From NCBI GenBank assembly GCA_963935595.1, contig OZ012544.1:30165929-30229928 (forward strand): DNA of 64,000 nt, in the 5' to 3' direction. Every line of letters starts with the position of its first letter. The stretch's first letter is position 1. Source of the DNA: Schoenobius gigantellus. Its lineage: Eukaryota; Arthropoda; Insecta; Lepidoptera; Crambidae. The notes beneath the pieces are model-generated. The model was not told the origin of the DNA. It worked only from the letters and a program-made list of their open reading frames with translations, and did not search any database. The position numbers and the translations under genes are program-made. Shown in pieces: positions 21,841 to 33,800 of this stretch.

Positions 21841-22102
21841 ATGCAATGCAGCCAGTGCGAGAAGGAAAAATATATTAATTTTTTTATCAAACTCACACTT
21901 CACCGTTTTTCATAAGTACATTAGATTCCTCCGACTTATCTCTTGGGTATCACAAGGATCCAAAATTTCGTTATTTTTTAAGCTCCGACGCATACTTTGT
22001 AGATATTTGTAAAATCTCTAAATTTCTCTACATAATAGGGCTCGGGATGAAAAATGATTTATTAAATATAGGTCTCGGCTACATATTACTTATTACCTTC
22101 TA
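21841..22102. other. Short unassigned spacer
   Basis: AT-rich, no recognised feature. Confidence 0.4.
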
Positions 22103-23180
22103 TCTATACGAGTATCTGTATATGTAAAAGAAGAAACCGACTGACTGACATATCAACGCACAGCCTAAACCACCGGGTCTAGAGATTTAAAATTTGGCAC
22201 GTAGGTTCCTTATGAAATGTACTAAGAAAGGATTTTACAAAATTCACGCCCTAAGGGATTGAAATAGGGATCCAAATTTTGTACAATTTTGTTTGTTTGG
22301 GGAACAAGATTAGTTGGACTATTTTATTCGAAGCTGCACAGGAGTACTCCTATCGATAAATGAGTCCACACTTGTTTTAGGTTTTTTTCAGAATTCACCC
22401 TTTTAAATGGGGAATATGGGGTGTCAAAGGCTGAAAATTAATATGGGTATTCTTTGTATGGTTTATCGGGTCGCTGGTTACAAAAACAATAACGATTTCT
22501 AAATCCAACCTGGAGGTCGTGAACTACCATTATCGTTTTCTATCTTCTTCTTAATATGGAAAAGAAGAAACTGACTCACATATCAACGTACAGCCCAAAC
22601 CTTCGGGTCTACAGATGCAAAATTTAACAAATAGATTTCTTATGAGGTCTAAGGGCTATGAGCACTAAGAATGGAATTTCAAAAAGGGTGGTTTTTGAAA
22701 AATCCATTCTTGGATTTGAAACGGAGGTCCAACATTTGTATGAGGAAACAAAATCATACTATTTTATTCGAAATTTCACAGGAGTACTATTATCAATAAA
22801 TGAGTAAACACGTTTTAAGTTTTTACAGAATGCAACCCCTAAAAAAGGGAAATGGGATGAGAAAGTCTGAAAATCAACATGGGTATTCTTTTTGTGGTTT
22901 ATCGAGTCGTTGATTACGAAAACAGCAACAATTTTAAAATCTAACGTGGCAGACGTGAAATATCATCACCCATATAAGGGTTCTATATATTTTTTAATTT
23001 TAGGTATGCCATCTCGATCGTCGTCAATCGGGTACCTAGGCGAGCGCGGGCGGCGCGGCGAGACGAGAGGAGTAATTCTGGATAATTCTGCATCTATAAA
23101 TTAGTACAGTTCAAGGTGCTGCTGGAAGGTGGTTGCCTTACCCCGAATTTGACGCGAGCGAAGCCGCGGGCAAATGCTAG
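22103..23180 (+). mobile_element. Non-autonomous Helitron, 1.08 kb
   Basis: The 5' end is A|TCTATACGAG at 22,103 and the 3' end is gcgggcaaatgCTAG|T at 23,180. These match Helitron rules: insertion between A and T, TC at the start, CTRR at the end, and a GC-rich stem (acgcgagcgaagccgcgg) just inside the 3' end. The interior holds two diverged units beginning tatcaacgcacagcctaaac (22,152) and tatcaacgtacagcccaaac (22,579). It has no Rep/helicase gene, so it depends on an autonomous relative. Confidence 0.75.
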
Positions 23181-23561
23181 TACTTTTATATGTATGCAAC
23201 ATGTTTTAATTTCGGTTTCAGAAATGTTCTTGCTTTGGATACAAAAACGTGAACACAGTGAACTGTTTGAAAATATTCTCCCTTTGGATTTAACTTTTTC
23301 AACTATTCGGGCTTAATTTGTCAGGATGAAATTGTCCTCACATACATCTGTCATTGTTCGCTTTATTCCCACAAGGTACCGTGACATTACACTCAATGCG
23401 AAAATAAAATTTTCTATACTATAGACAGAATTCATCATTTTGTTATTAGATTAAAACTGTACTATAACAAATCCAATTAATAATAATTTTATAACAAGTT
23501 CATGGTTCGTTTTCTTTTTATAATAATAATATACATTTTTTACTTAATACAACTTATTACA
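23181..23561. other. Unassigned spacer
   Basis: AT-rich sequence with no feature I can support. Confidence 0.4.
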
Positions 23562-23573
23562 GGTATAGATTAT
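23562..23573 (+). repeat. Target-site duplication, left
   Basis: GGTATAGATTAT, identical to 24,290-24,301. Confidence 0.85.
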
Positions 23574-24289
23574 CCCGGGGTGCGATGTCAAACAACCTCC
23601 TTGCGGTGCACCCTGGGCAACCCGGCAGATTCTCTGCCGCGGGCTAATAGTCTGACGAGAGGACCCCCATGGAGGGTGGGGCGTGGGATGGCCGGGTTCA
23701 ACCCGGCGGGCCACTTCGTGTGGCCACCCGCTTCATGCGGAGAAGGGCGAAGTCCCCTCTTCTTTTGTTAAGAAGAGGTGTGGCTCTCGCTGGAAGCCGA
23801 TCCCAGCGGCTGGTAGTAGGGTGGAGGCGAGTTTCTCGCCATGGCGCTTCACCCCCCTTTAGGGATTTCCCCGAGCTTCGGCTCACCCGCGCGGCGGTGG
23901 ATCCAGTGGGATCTGCCGTCGGGCAACCCGTTACCCGCACTGAGCGGGCCGGGGGCCCGGCTCACTGAGCGTCGGGCCACGTGGAAGACAACCACAATAA
24001 AAAACCAACCCGGGGTGTAGAGTGGCCCTATTTAGCGCCGCTACACATTGCAGCAGAGCCCGACGGGGAGTCCGGCAACGGACATGTCGAGGGTCAGCGG
24101 GAACAAGGCCTGGCTGTACTCCCCTTCCCCCTGTCTTGTGACGGACGGAGGAGCTGTTGGGGGATTTTCTAGTGGGTAGGCCTGGGCCAAGAGCGGTCTG
24201 GGGAGTCCCACATATCCTCGTGGTTTGGCTCGACCACGAGGAATGCATCAAAGCATTTTCCCCCCTCCCAAAAAAAAAAACAAAAAAAA
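23574..24289 (+). mobile_element. 716-bp non-autonomous retroposon with an R1-type 3' end
   Basis: A perfect 12-bp duplication (GGTATAGATTAT) lies at 23,562-23,573 and 24,290-24,301. The insert starts cccggggtgcgatgtcaaac and ends in a poly-A region (aaaaaaaaaacaaaaaaaa). Its last 130 bp (tagtgggtaggcctgggcc, gagtcccacatatcctcgtg) follow the same order as the 3' UTR of the full-length R1-clade element (tagtgggtaggcctggcac, gagccccacacacgctcgtc). It is GC-rich and has no long ORF and no reverse transcriptase. It is best read as a SINE-like or internally deleted derivative mobilised by an R1-clade partner. Long frames within it are shadows of GC-rich sequence. Confidence 0.8.
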
Positions 24290-24301
24290 GGTATAGATTA
24301 T
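24290..24301 (+). repeat. Target-site duplication, right
   Basis: GGTATAGATTAT, directly after the poly-A tail. Confidence 0.85.
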
Positions 24302-24440
24302 GACATACATTATATTTAAAGCTTGTTGTTTACTCTTTATAATATTAAGTAAGTAACGAATGAGCTTAAGCCTAAGCGCCAAGTCGTCTTACTACTATTT
24401 AATTTCAACCAAAACTGTTTGCGAAAGTCATTGTAGTCAG

Positions 24441-26463
24441 AATAGGGAATATGCATAAAATTTAAATTTGTATCAAATATTTTTTTCTAGATTCTTTATT
24501 GTCTTTTACATTATACTTAAAAGGTATTTTTTTATTTAGTTGTTATTTAAACCCAAAAAATATTATATAAAATGTGAAAATTATGGGAGAGAAATTCAAA
24601 CTTACAAAACGCGCCAGCATTGGTCGCAACGGAATGTGACGTCAGTGGTCATTCTGGTCAATGCCTCAATGGATTTATCGGCGTCGATATTCATGTGTTA
24701 GTAGCGTTTGTGAGAAAAATTGTTTAAAACTGTATTTCTGTGTGATTACTTGTGTACTTATATATATTTGTAATCAATCTAGGACGATGACAGAAACTGG
24801 TTTTGTCAAAGCACAATCGGATAATCTACCGAAAATAGATGCATTTATTATGTCAGCATATTTTGCATCAAATCTCGATTTTACGAGCGCAGTGATCAAA
24901 GGACTGAAAGCAGCAAGGTAATTTTTATGTTAAATGGTATATTTAAGACCAGAACATAGATTTTTATTTATAAATGTTTAAATAATACTTACAACAAAAC
25001 ATAACCTTTACCATACATAACCATTTGTCATTAAAATTGTTCCTAAACTCCTAATTTACGTCTATATCATTATAATTTACACGTAATATTATATTATTGA
25101 AGCTCACTCAAGTATATGTTTATATACTTTTTGTCAAAATGAAATAAATACTTACTAAAATTTTCTTTCAGTGTTTAAGTGCTTGTTTGTTTCAGATCAG
25201 CGGCCTAATTCTGCTAATAAGTAATAGCCGAATCGAAACTGAAACTAACTTGCTAACTTTGTTGTAATAAAAAATCAAAATTTCGTAAAACCGCAATAGG
25301 AATAAGCAAGCTCTTTAGATAAGTTTTTAATGAACTTTTGTACAAGTTAGGTTAGTTTTAGACCGAATCATCTACTGGTCAATAGCTAATTCACACTAAG
25401 CCGTACATAAATATAGCACACGTTAAATTTACAAGAAAATACAACCGATAATGGAGATACATTTTCCCTTCTCATCATCTTACACCATTTTTTCCTAATT
25501 TCGCATCGCGTGGAATACGAAAAGACACTTTAATACAGTTGCTTAAAAAGTAGCATATTGCAGGGCTGTTTAGCGTCCGGGATGACCACCATTACGCGCT
25601 AGTGCTTTTTCTTTACCAAATGTCTAGAATGACACACATTTTACTTTTTTCCTGCTTTTTTCTAGCATGCTAAGTTAAGATTGCGCTAAATAATCTGACT
25701 GGTCTACCAGATTTTGTATTGTAAAAGCATGCCTAAAAGCAAAGCATAACAAAAAGCACGGCCGGACCTAGCTTTTAAAAACACGACAAGCAAAGCAAAG
25801 CATAGCACGCATTTACTTTGTCACTGCTGTGTACGTACGACGACATATTTGGCGCCATTTTTCTAAAATTTTCTCTGCGTGATTATTGATTGTTATTATT
25901 TGCTTAAAAGTTTAATCTATCTAATATATATAAAATTCTCGTGTCACAGTGTTTGTTACCGAACTCCTCCGAAACGGCTTGACCGATCTTTATGAAATTT
26001 TTTGTGTATATTCAGTAGGTCTGAGAATAGGTCGTAAACAATTTTTTATTACGGCAAAACGTAAGTTCGCCGTTATTTGTAGTGAAAATAACTATTATGG
26101 GGTATATTATTAATATTGTTTTTGCACTGCGGTACCATACAATACTTGTAAAAAGGTTTTTTAACTTTTTAACTTCTTCCATGATTTGTATAACAATTAA
26201 CTGAAATTAAGTCACGAAATAAGTATGTGGGCGCGCTAACGCTATAGTAAACAAACACGGGACCAATGACAACTAAAACCAATGACGTCATCAAAACGCG
26301 GGCAAAATAATGGCGTTTGAACGGTTCAAATTTATTCGATGTTTTCAATTTCACTTTGAACAATAACTTGACTATTTTCAAGCCTATTTATATTTTTTTC
26401 TATGTTATAAAGATGTAATTCATTAGTTTATGAAATAAAAAAAAATCATGCATATTCCCTATT
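24441..26463 (+). mobile_element. 2.0-kb terminal-inverted-repeat transposon carrying a coding exon, copy A
   Basis: The left end AATAGGGAATATGCAT (24,441) is the exact inverse complement of the right end ATGCATATTCCCTATT (ending 26,463). A second copy, over 90% alike by eye, starts at 31,436. The interior has a promoter-like GC-richer stretch (24,605-24,680, gtgacgtcagtggtcattc), a coding exon at 24,787-24,917, a fragment of another common repeat (25,950-26,110, gaactcctccgaaacggctt) and a near-terminal segment with a second tgacgtca word (26,283-26,290). No transposase is readable. It is probably an internally deleted or gene-carrying element; target duplication not resolved. Confidence 0.7.
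24787..24917 (+). CDS. Conserved 44-codon first exon inside TIR element, copy A
   Basis: ATG at 24,787 opens MTETGFVKAQSDNLPKIDAF, then IMSAYFASNLDFTSAVIKGL, then KAA; the frame ends at CAGCAAG|gtaatt, a good splice donor at 24,918. The second copy (31,777) keeps the same frame, start and donor with one predicted amino-acid difference (P to T). From memory, 'LPKID.FM...F..N..F.SAE.R..K' segments precede the SWIM-zinc-finger and YqaJ-nuclease proteins that are multicopy in arthropod genomes, so this may be the first exon of such a gene. The rest of the gene is not present in either copy, so the exon alone has no clear function here. Confidence 0.5.
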
Positions 26464-29400
26464 GTATTTCATTAATAAATAGGTATTCTAATTATATTTG
26501 ATTCGAATACAAAATATTTATTGCACATGAAACCTTATTACCCACTTATATCCAGCCAGTATTATTTTTTATCTACATTTGCGCGCCGCAATATTATTGG
26601 CTGTTATCGAGTTTCCCGCGAAATATCTAATGTTCGGCAGCCCGCGCACGCGTAGATGGCGCGAGCGCGAGTGAAAAAAATCAAATAGATTTTCATTTAT
26701 TTTGTGCTTTACTATTTCTAAGGCTTGCAAAACATTGACTGCAATTTTTATAACAAGTTTTTGATATTTAAAATATACTCCTAACTGTAACTTTGTACAG
26801 AAATATTATCAACGTTTTACCTACGTATTCACGTGGAAACAAATTATTACATAATTTGTGGTATTTTTTTATCTTTATAACAAAGCTCACGGTAAGTTCG
26901 CATATGTAGTCATAAAATTATTTGCACATTATCTTACGTTATAATATTTATATTATAGTATGATATTTATTAATTATAATTTTGTATTTAATTTCAATTA
27001 CAGTACCTACCTACCATCTTCCGTGTCAACTGAGAGTTTTAATTGTATATTCCACGGAAAGTTGGTACTGTGGGCACAGAACTGTGCGATACAGTTTTTT
27101 AAGGCTATTTATTAATCCGTCTTTCTACTCCTTTAGAAAAGGACGACACGTCAATTCAAACAGATTTTCTTACGACACATCAAATAGTCATCTCAAGTTA
27201 AGACAAATACTGTCAAGTTAAGTCAAATAGCCACAGTCAAGTCACACGTCACATTACGTCACGACACGTATCTTACTTCTACGTTATCTCTACATCTTCG
27301 TATATCAACTAAGATATTTGTTGACGATAAAACGGACCATTAGACAACGCAGATACCTCGGGATCTATTTCTCCATTGCCGTTCCGGTTGAAAGTCAGAC
27401 TTTTCCATGCTGGTCTTTGAGCTTCGACGAGCCAAGAAGTTGTGAGTTACGGTGAACATTTTTATTGCCGCATTCCCTAACTACATCAAGTGAGGCGTAA
27501 CAAACCGGCCGTTTTTGTTATTATTTAAAAAAAAACATATAGAGAGAGCAATATATAGGCTTACCCACTTTTTTATTTGTACATAGCATTTGTTTTAAAT
27601 ATTATTTTCATTTTATCAAAATGTTATAATTTTTTTTCGTAATTGTTTTTTTTAACATAAGCTTGTAAGAGGAAGCTTGCTATTTAAAAAAAAAACCTGT
27701 TCACACTCTCACTGTCTGAACCGGGCCAGGGAGCAGTGTGACAGTACTCACGCAGTTTTATCTGAATAGAAAAAAAAACGATTTTGCTACGTTAAACTTT
27801 ATAACTCTATACTTAAATGGTTTCAATCCAACAAAATTTGTAATTTGTGAGCAACTTCACAGGAGTGGAAATGTAGCCCATAAATCAGTGCATTCCAAAA
27901 TTGTACCAGCATTCAAGAGCACTCGTGCACGAAAATATTCGCCTCACCATCAATCATGTATGTTACAACTATGCGAGCGGTCCTACAGCCTCCGTAAGTA
28001 GGTGCGTTTGAACACAACTTTGTTACAAGTATTTGTTGGGACCGAGAAAAGTTCATTTCATTTCTTGTTTCCATATGGGAATACTATCGAAAATGCAATA
28101 CGGTATTTGTCTGACTTCAGGAATCATTGAGCGAGCTACATTTGTATTACTTTACTCAACGTTCGCTGTATAATAAATGGGCGTTTATATTAACTGAGAA
28201 AAGATACGTCTTTCCGTCGTTGTTTTCAGTAAATATTTACAGAGCGTAAGGTCTTCTTCTCGCTGATGTTTTCAGAGAGGGAGGGAATATAATGGATTAC
28301 CTACGTTAGTGTTTACATAATGAAATTCGATATGTAACAATTACTTCTATTTATTGAATGTTGATGATATATTTGAATATAAAACGGGTAAATGCTTTAT
28401 TTTAAAAATTGATTACGATTCTTGATTTCAATAATTACTTTATCATCAAATTTCTTAAGTAAGTAATAAGTACTTATTTTGTAATTCAAATACATAGGTG
28501 TCGTTTCATTATGTTTCCGTGTAATCAACAAATTAAACATAAACTTCTCATTCTCTCATTTTCAATAACATGAATTTATTTATGAAAGCATTAGCCTTAT
28601 ATTAAAAAATATTGTTTTGAGTCTATTAGCTAGATCTTGAAAAATACCAAAAACGTAATTTTGCTTTGACAAAACAACAACATCTACTGAGATATAGACA
28701 TTTAAAGTTAAGAGTTACGGCACAACTCGGTACAAAATGTACGAGCTGCCACCCATACTCTAAATAGAGTACTTATAGTCCGTTATTTCGTGTACCTTAT
28801 AATCTACCAATAGAGTGCGTTAAAATACTCTATTTAGAAAGTAATGTAGGCGAACAAGAGACGAAAAGAACAAAACTTCATTTTACTTAAATAAAAACGA
28901 AATGGTTGAATATTTTAACTTAAATTATGATTGCGAAGATGGTGTCTATGTCTAACTTTTTGTCTTTCTTAAACTATATTTAGGAAAGACAAACAGCTAT
29001 TATTTTTTGCGAAAAGCATCAAAAATATTTTCATAAAGTTAAATAAGTACTCTTTTTCACAATGTCAACTTTATTTTTGTTCAACCTCAATGAAAAAAAT
29101 ACTCTATTTATTTGTAAAAATGTGCCAACTCTACAAAATGTACAGTCTGGATGTTTAGCGAGTTGAAGATTGTTTGATTTTGTCGTACCTACTTATTATC
29201 AAAACAAATGAGCGCTATAGAATACAAAAAAAACTGCCAATATAACGGAAGTTCGTGTATTGGTAATATACGACTAAATACAAATAATCGGCATCCTGCT
29301 AAACATTTGAATTCTTTGACTACACAGGTGTGACGTCATACGCAGTTTCGAATCAATCCATGCATCGCTGCAAATTAACTAACAAACATGACAAACATTA

Positions 29401-31199
29401 AAAAGTTATTCCTTGTCTTGTCCCTCATAATCGCAAAACTGGTTAAAATTTTCCCGTTATTGAATCCGGTCGTTGTAATATTCTTTAGGTGGCGCATTCG
29501 TTGATCTTATTGCAAACTATATTATCCTGACCCTTTCATAAGAGATAATGGGGAGGTTGGTGACTTCATTTTGTTTGTGCATAAAATAATATTGTCATGG
29601 ACGGTCTTGCCATTCTAATGTGATGTTTATTTATTTAATAACATCGGCTTTTACTAAATATATCGCTATGTTACCTTATGGTTTTGTACTGAGACACCCG
29701 TCGTGCGTGGCGCCGATGAAATTACTTCTCGTGATTTTTAAAAATTATTTAAAATGATGGTGGTGCTCTCAGTGTATGTCAACTTTTAGTGCCGCACTGT
29801 ACTGCAGATCATGGGTATGAGAATGTTCGTCAATGATTAAAATGTTCACAGGCAATGCTCAAAATATACTTGAATAGAACCGCAAAAAAATCTAGTAGGG
29901 GAGGGTAACCACTTTGCACTTTACAGCAAATAAATTAAAATAACTGCAGAGTTAAATATAAAAAGTAATCTCGATAATAACATCAAGAGACAAATTGACT
30001 GCCTAAAACCACTATAAACCTTGCTACAAAAAAAAATCTTTATTATATTGAAATAAATTTTTTGGTGAACAACTTATTTAGAAAAAACTCGAGCCGCTTG
30101 AGTACTAGTTACTCTCCCCTAACTATATGTAATAAGCATTTTCTAAACACGTTGCTGAATATCAACATGGGCATACATTTATTGCGAAGTAACCTCCATA
30201 AAAACGAGCAGCGCTGGTATTTGACTACGTGACTTCAGGTCGTTTCAGCATTAAATATTTTACATGTCCGGCTGGACACTAAATAACTGCCCCAGACTTC
30301 GCTACGTTTGAAACCCCCACATTTTTTGATGATTAAATTAAATTTCATTTTTCTCTTTAGTTTTCCCATATATGTAGTATGTTAGTAGCCATGTAGCCTA
30401 TATTTACATCGCATTATATGTTAACGGATAACTTTTTACTATGATAAGTGAAATGGCATGTACTAAAAACCTATGATAGAGGGTAGGTTTGACGATTCTT
30501 TGGGCAGCAATAACCCACGCCGCCGTCGTAGAAAATAGACGACCAAAATTTAACATTAAGGTCAAGTTGCTCTTAAATTTTCCCGACCGCTCCTAATTCT
30601 ATGCATGGCCAATCATAAATCTTGCCAAATCTACTTTAGCAAGCGTTCCTGAAAGTCTGCATACCCCTTAAAAAATTTACCCGATTTTTCTCTGCGAATA
30701 TCACGGTTGTATCCCGATTGTCCCTGACATTTTGAAGAATTACTCACTTACATAGCCCACCTTTACGCTAGTACATATACGCTGACACATCATCTTATTA
30801 CAATTTTGAGTTTGAGTTTTTGTGTTACAAACTATGTAAATACAAGTAGGTACACCAATAAATTCTCTCTAGAGTGCGTCCTGTATTTATATTTTAGTTT
30901 TAACTCTAGCATGGAGATAATATTAAAAGGTGATTAAAACATGTACCGGGTTAAATAGTAATATGGGGCCAAGTTTACAGGAAATACACTGGTACCGGGA
31001 TCTGCTTGGGGTACCTCCGTCTTACCCATTTCTGCCGCAAAGCAGTAATTAGACTTGCAACGAATATTCGGTTACTATTCGGTATTCGGCGTATTCGGAT
31101 GCTTTTATTATATTCGGCCGAATACCGAATACTTAAGTAATATATTTAGATTTTTTTATTGTAGTGAGATAATAAGGTAAAATGAAAGAAAGTATTAAT
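26464..31199. other. 4.7 kb without recognised gene or element
   Basis: AT-rich. A GC-rich patch at 26,580-26,680 (gcagcccgcgcacgcgtaga) and a possible noncoding exon ending in ctccgtaagtag at 27,990 are noted but not supported. The 28,740-29,140 segment repeats gtacaaaatgtac and contains several actctaaatagagt-like words, perhaps a degenerate element. No long ATG-start frame with recognisable motif was found. Confidence 0.4.
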
Positions 31200-31410
31200 T
31201 CATTTTATAATAATATTTTTATTTTTCTTATAATCATATATAGTAGTCATATAATATGTGGAGTTCCACCGTGTACTGACATCTTGGACCAATGCATGTT
31301 GAGGGAGATCCAAATCCTTTTCGATAGAACGCTGTTTTTTCTGTGCAGTGCCAGAATGATTAAAATGAATTACGATCCTCCTACTTGTAGCTATCATTTG
31401 ACTCACATCT
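31200..31410 (-). pseudogene. hAT-superfamily (ZBED-type) transposase fragment
   Basis: The minus strand reads ATSRRIVIHFNHSGTAQKKQ, then DLDLPQHALVQDVSTRWNST, then YYM. The 'R.IV.HF.HS..A...L......L..P...L.QDV.TRWNSTYYM' motif is diagnostic of the hAT catalytic region just before the second catalytic aspartate. Only about 68 codons remain. A gaatattcggttactattcg/cggccgaataccgaatac array at 31,058-31,130 may be part of the same element's end. A second TIR element starts immediately after (31,436). Confidence 0.8.
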
Positions 31411-31435
31411 AACTGAATCTTCAGAAAATCCTTTT

Positions 31436-33191
31436 AATAGGGAATATGCATAAAATTTAAATTAGTATCAAATATTTTTTTCTAGATTTTTTATTGTCTT
31501 TTACATTATACTTAAAAGGTATTTTTTTATTTAGTTTTTATTTAAACCCAAAAAATATTATATAAAAAGTGAAAATTATGGGAGAGAAATTTTAACTTAC
31601 ATAACGCGCCACCATTGGTCGAAACGGAATGTGACGTCAGTGGTCATTCCGTCAATGCCTCAATGGATTTATCGGCGTCGATATTCATGTGCTAGTAGTG
31701 TTTGTGAGAAAAATTGTTTAAAACTGTATTCCTGTGTGATTACTTGAGTATATATATTTGTAATCAATCTAGGACGATGACAGAAACTGGTTTTGTCAAA
31801 GCACAATCGGATAATCTAACGAAAATAGATGCATTTATTATGTCAGCATATTTTGCATCAAATCTCGATTTTACGAGCGCAGTGATCAAAGGACTGAAAG
31901 CAGCAAGGTAATTTTTATGTTAAATGGTATATTTAAGTCCAGAACATAGATTTTTATTCATAAATGTTTAAATAATTCTTACAACAAAACATAACCTTTA
32001 CTTAAGTACCTACCTACATAACCATGTGTCATTAAAATTGTTCCTAAACTCCTAATTTACGTCTATATCATTATAATTTACACGTAATATTATATTATTG
32101 AAGCTCACTCAAGTATGATATGTTTATATACTTTTTGTCAAAATGAAATAAATACTTACTATATTGCGATTTACATGAAAAATGTTCTTTCAGTATTTAA
32201 GTGCTTGTTTGTTTCAGATCAGCGGCCCAATTCTACTAATAAGTAATAGCCGAATCGAAACTGAAACTAACTTGCTAACTTTGTTGTATTAAATAATCAA
32301 AATTTCGTAAAACCGCAATAGGAATAAGCAAGCTCTTTAGATAAGTTTTTAATGAACTTTTGTACAAGTTAGGTTAGTTTTAGACCGAATCATCTACTGC
32401 TTAATAGCTAATTCACACTAAGCTGTACATAAATAAAGCACACGTAAAATGATCTTTATAACAAAATACAACCGATAATGGAGATACATTTTCCCTTCTT
32501 ATCATCTTACACCATTTTTTTCGTAATTTCGCATCGCGTGGAATACGAAAAGACACTTTAATACAGTTGCTCAAAAAGTAGTATATTGCAGGGCTGTTGA
32601 GCGTCCGGGATGACCACCATTACGCACTAGTGCTTTTTCTTTACCAAATGTCAAATGTCTAGAATGACACACATTTTGCTTTATTCTAGCATGCTAAGTT
32701 AAGATTGCGCTAATAATCTGACTGGTCTACCAAATTTTGTATTGTACAAGCATGCCTAAAAGCAAAGCTTAACAAAAAGCACGGCCGGACCTTGCTTTTA
32801 AAAACACGACAAGCAAAGCATAGCACGCATTTGCTTTGTCACTGCTGTGTACGTACGACGACATATTTGGCGCCATTTTTCTAAAATTTTCTCTGCGTGA
32901 TTATTGATTGTTGTTATTTGCTTAAAAGTTGAATCTATTTTCTAATATATACAATTCTCGTGTCACAGTGTTTGTTACTGAACTCCTCCGAAACGGCTTG
33001 ACCGATCTTTATGAATTTTTTTGTGTATATTCAGTAGGTCTGAGAATAGGTCGTAAACTATTTTTTATTACGGCGAAACGTAAGTTCGCCGTTATTTGTA
33101 GTGAAAATAACTATTATGTATTGTTTTTGCACTGCGGTACCTTACAATACTTGTAAAAAGGTTTTTTAACTTCTTCCATGATTTGTATAAC
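31436..33191 (+). mobile_element. TIR transposon carrying a coding exon, copy B (right end lost)
   Basis: It starts with the same AATAGGGAATATGCAT terminus and follows copy A (24,441) with small indels to tgatttgtataac at 33,191. There copy A continues for another 270 bp to its right terminus, whereas copy B is replaced by the 'accgacttc' repeat. Copy B is therefore truncated by a later insertion or deletion. Confidence 0.75.
31777..31907 (+). CDS. Conserved 44-codon first exon inside TIR element, copy B
   Basis: It has the same start, length and splice donor (AG|gtaatt) as the exon at 24,787. The only predicted residue change is at 'DNLPKID' (here DNLTKID). Flanking noncoding parts of the two copies differ more often than this exon, including several small indels. 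See copy A for the family comment. Confidence 0.5.
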
Positions 33192-33800
33192 ACTTCTATA
33201 TTGAAGTCGGTGCCAAACGATGATCTCCTAGAAAGTCTTAAAATTTATCACCGACTTCAATATAGAAGTGTGATGTTGTCTGTACTTATTCTTATATTAT
33301 TTTTAACTTATCAGTGTTTTTGAAGTCGGTTTTTATTTTTTGTAAAATATTTTTTATTTTTAACTTTTTAGTGAATGAACTTTTTTTTGTTTGTTCTGTT
33401 TTTAGAAAGAAACCCTAATATAATACATAAGCTCACTTTCGGTGAGCTGGTATTAAATTAGGGTTTCCCTCGATTTTCATGGAATCCCATCATCAGATCC
33501 TGACTTTGGTGATCTTGGGACCATCCCAGGAGTATACTCTATCGAATACAAAAAGAATTTTGAAAATCGGTCAACAATTGGCGAAGTAATCACGTAACAT
33601 ATACACAAAACACGTTGGACACACGTAAAAATTTAATGGTTTTTCTCGATTTTTATGTGATCCCATTTTCAGATCCTTACTTTGGTGATCAAGAGTCATC
33701 AAAATCGGTTCATAAACGACGAAGTTATCCGCAAACAAACATAAAAAAAAAGCATATATACGGTCGAATTGAGTAACCTCCTTTTTTCGAAGTCGGTTAA
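33192..33800. repeat. 'accgacttc' dispersed repeat
   Basis: Contains acttctatattgaagtcggt, ccaaacgatgatctcctaga, the inverted set starting accgacttcaatatagaagt, then atcagatcctgactttggtg and tcggtcaacaattggcgaag, ending cctccttttttcgaagtcgg. It truncates copy B of the TIR element. Confidence 0.7.

Noticed and set aside
23502..24251. Overlapping 80-106-codon frames on both strands
   Set aside because: The region is a non-coding retroposon with a target duplication; frames are a by-product of GC content.
27738..28001. Frame ending in a ctccgtaagt donor
   Set aside because: Starts at GTG, has no early ATG and no similarity; donor alone is weak evidence.
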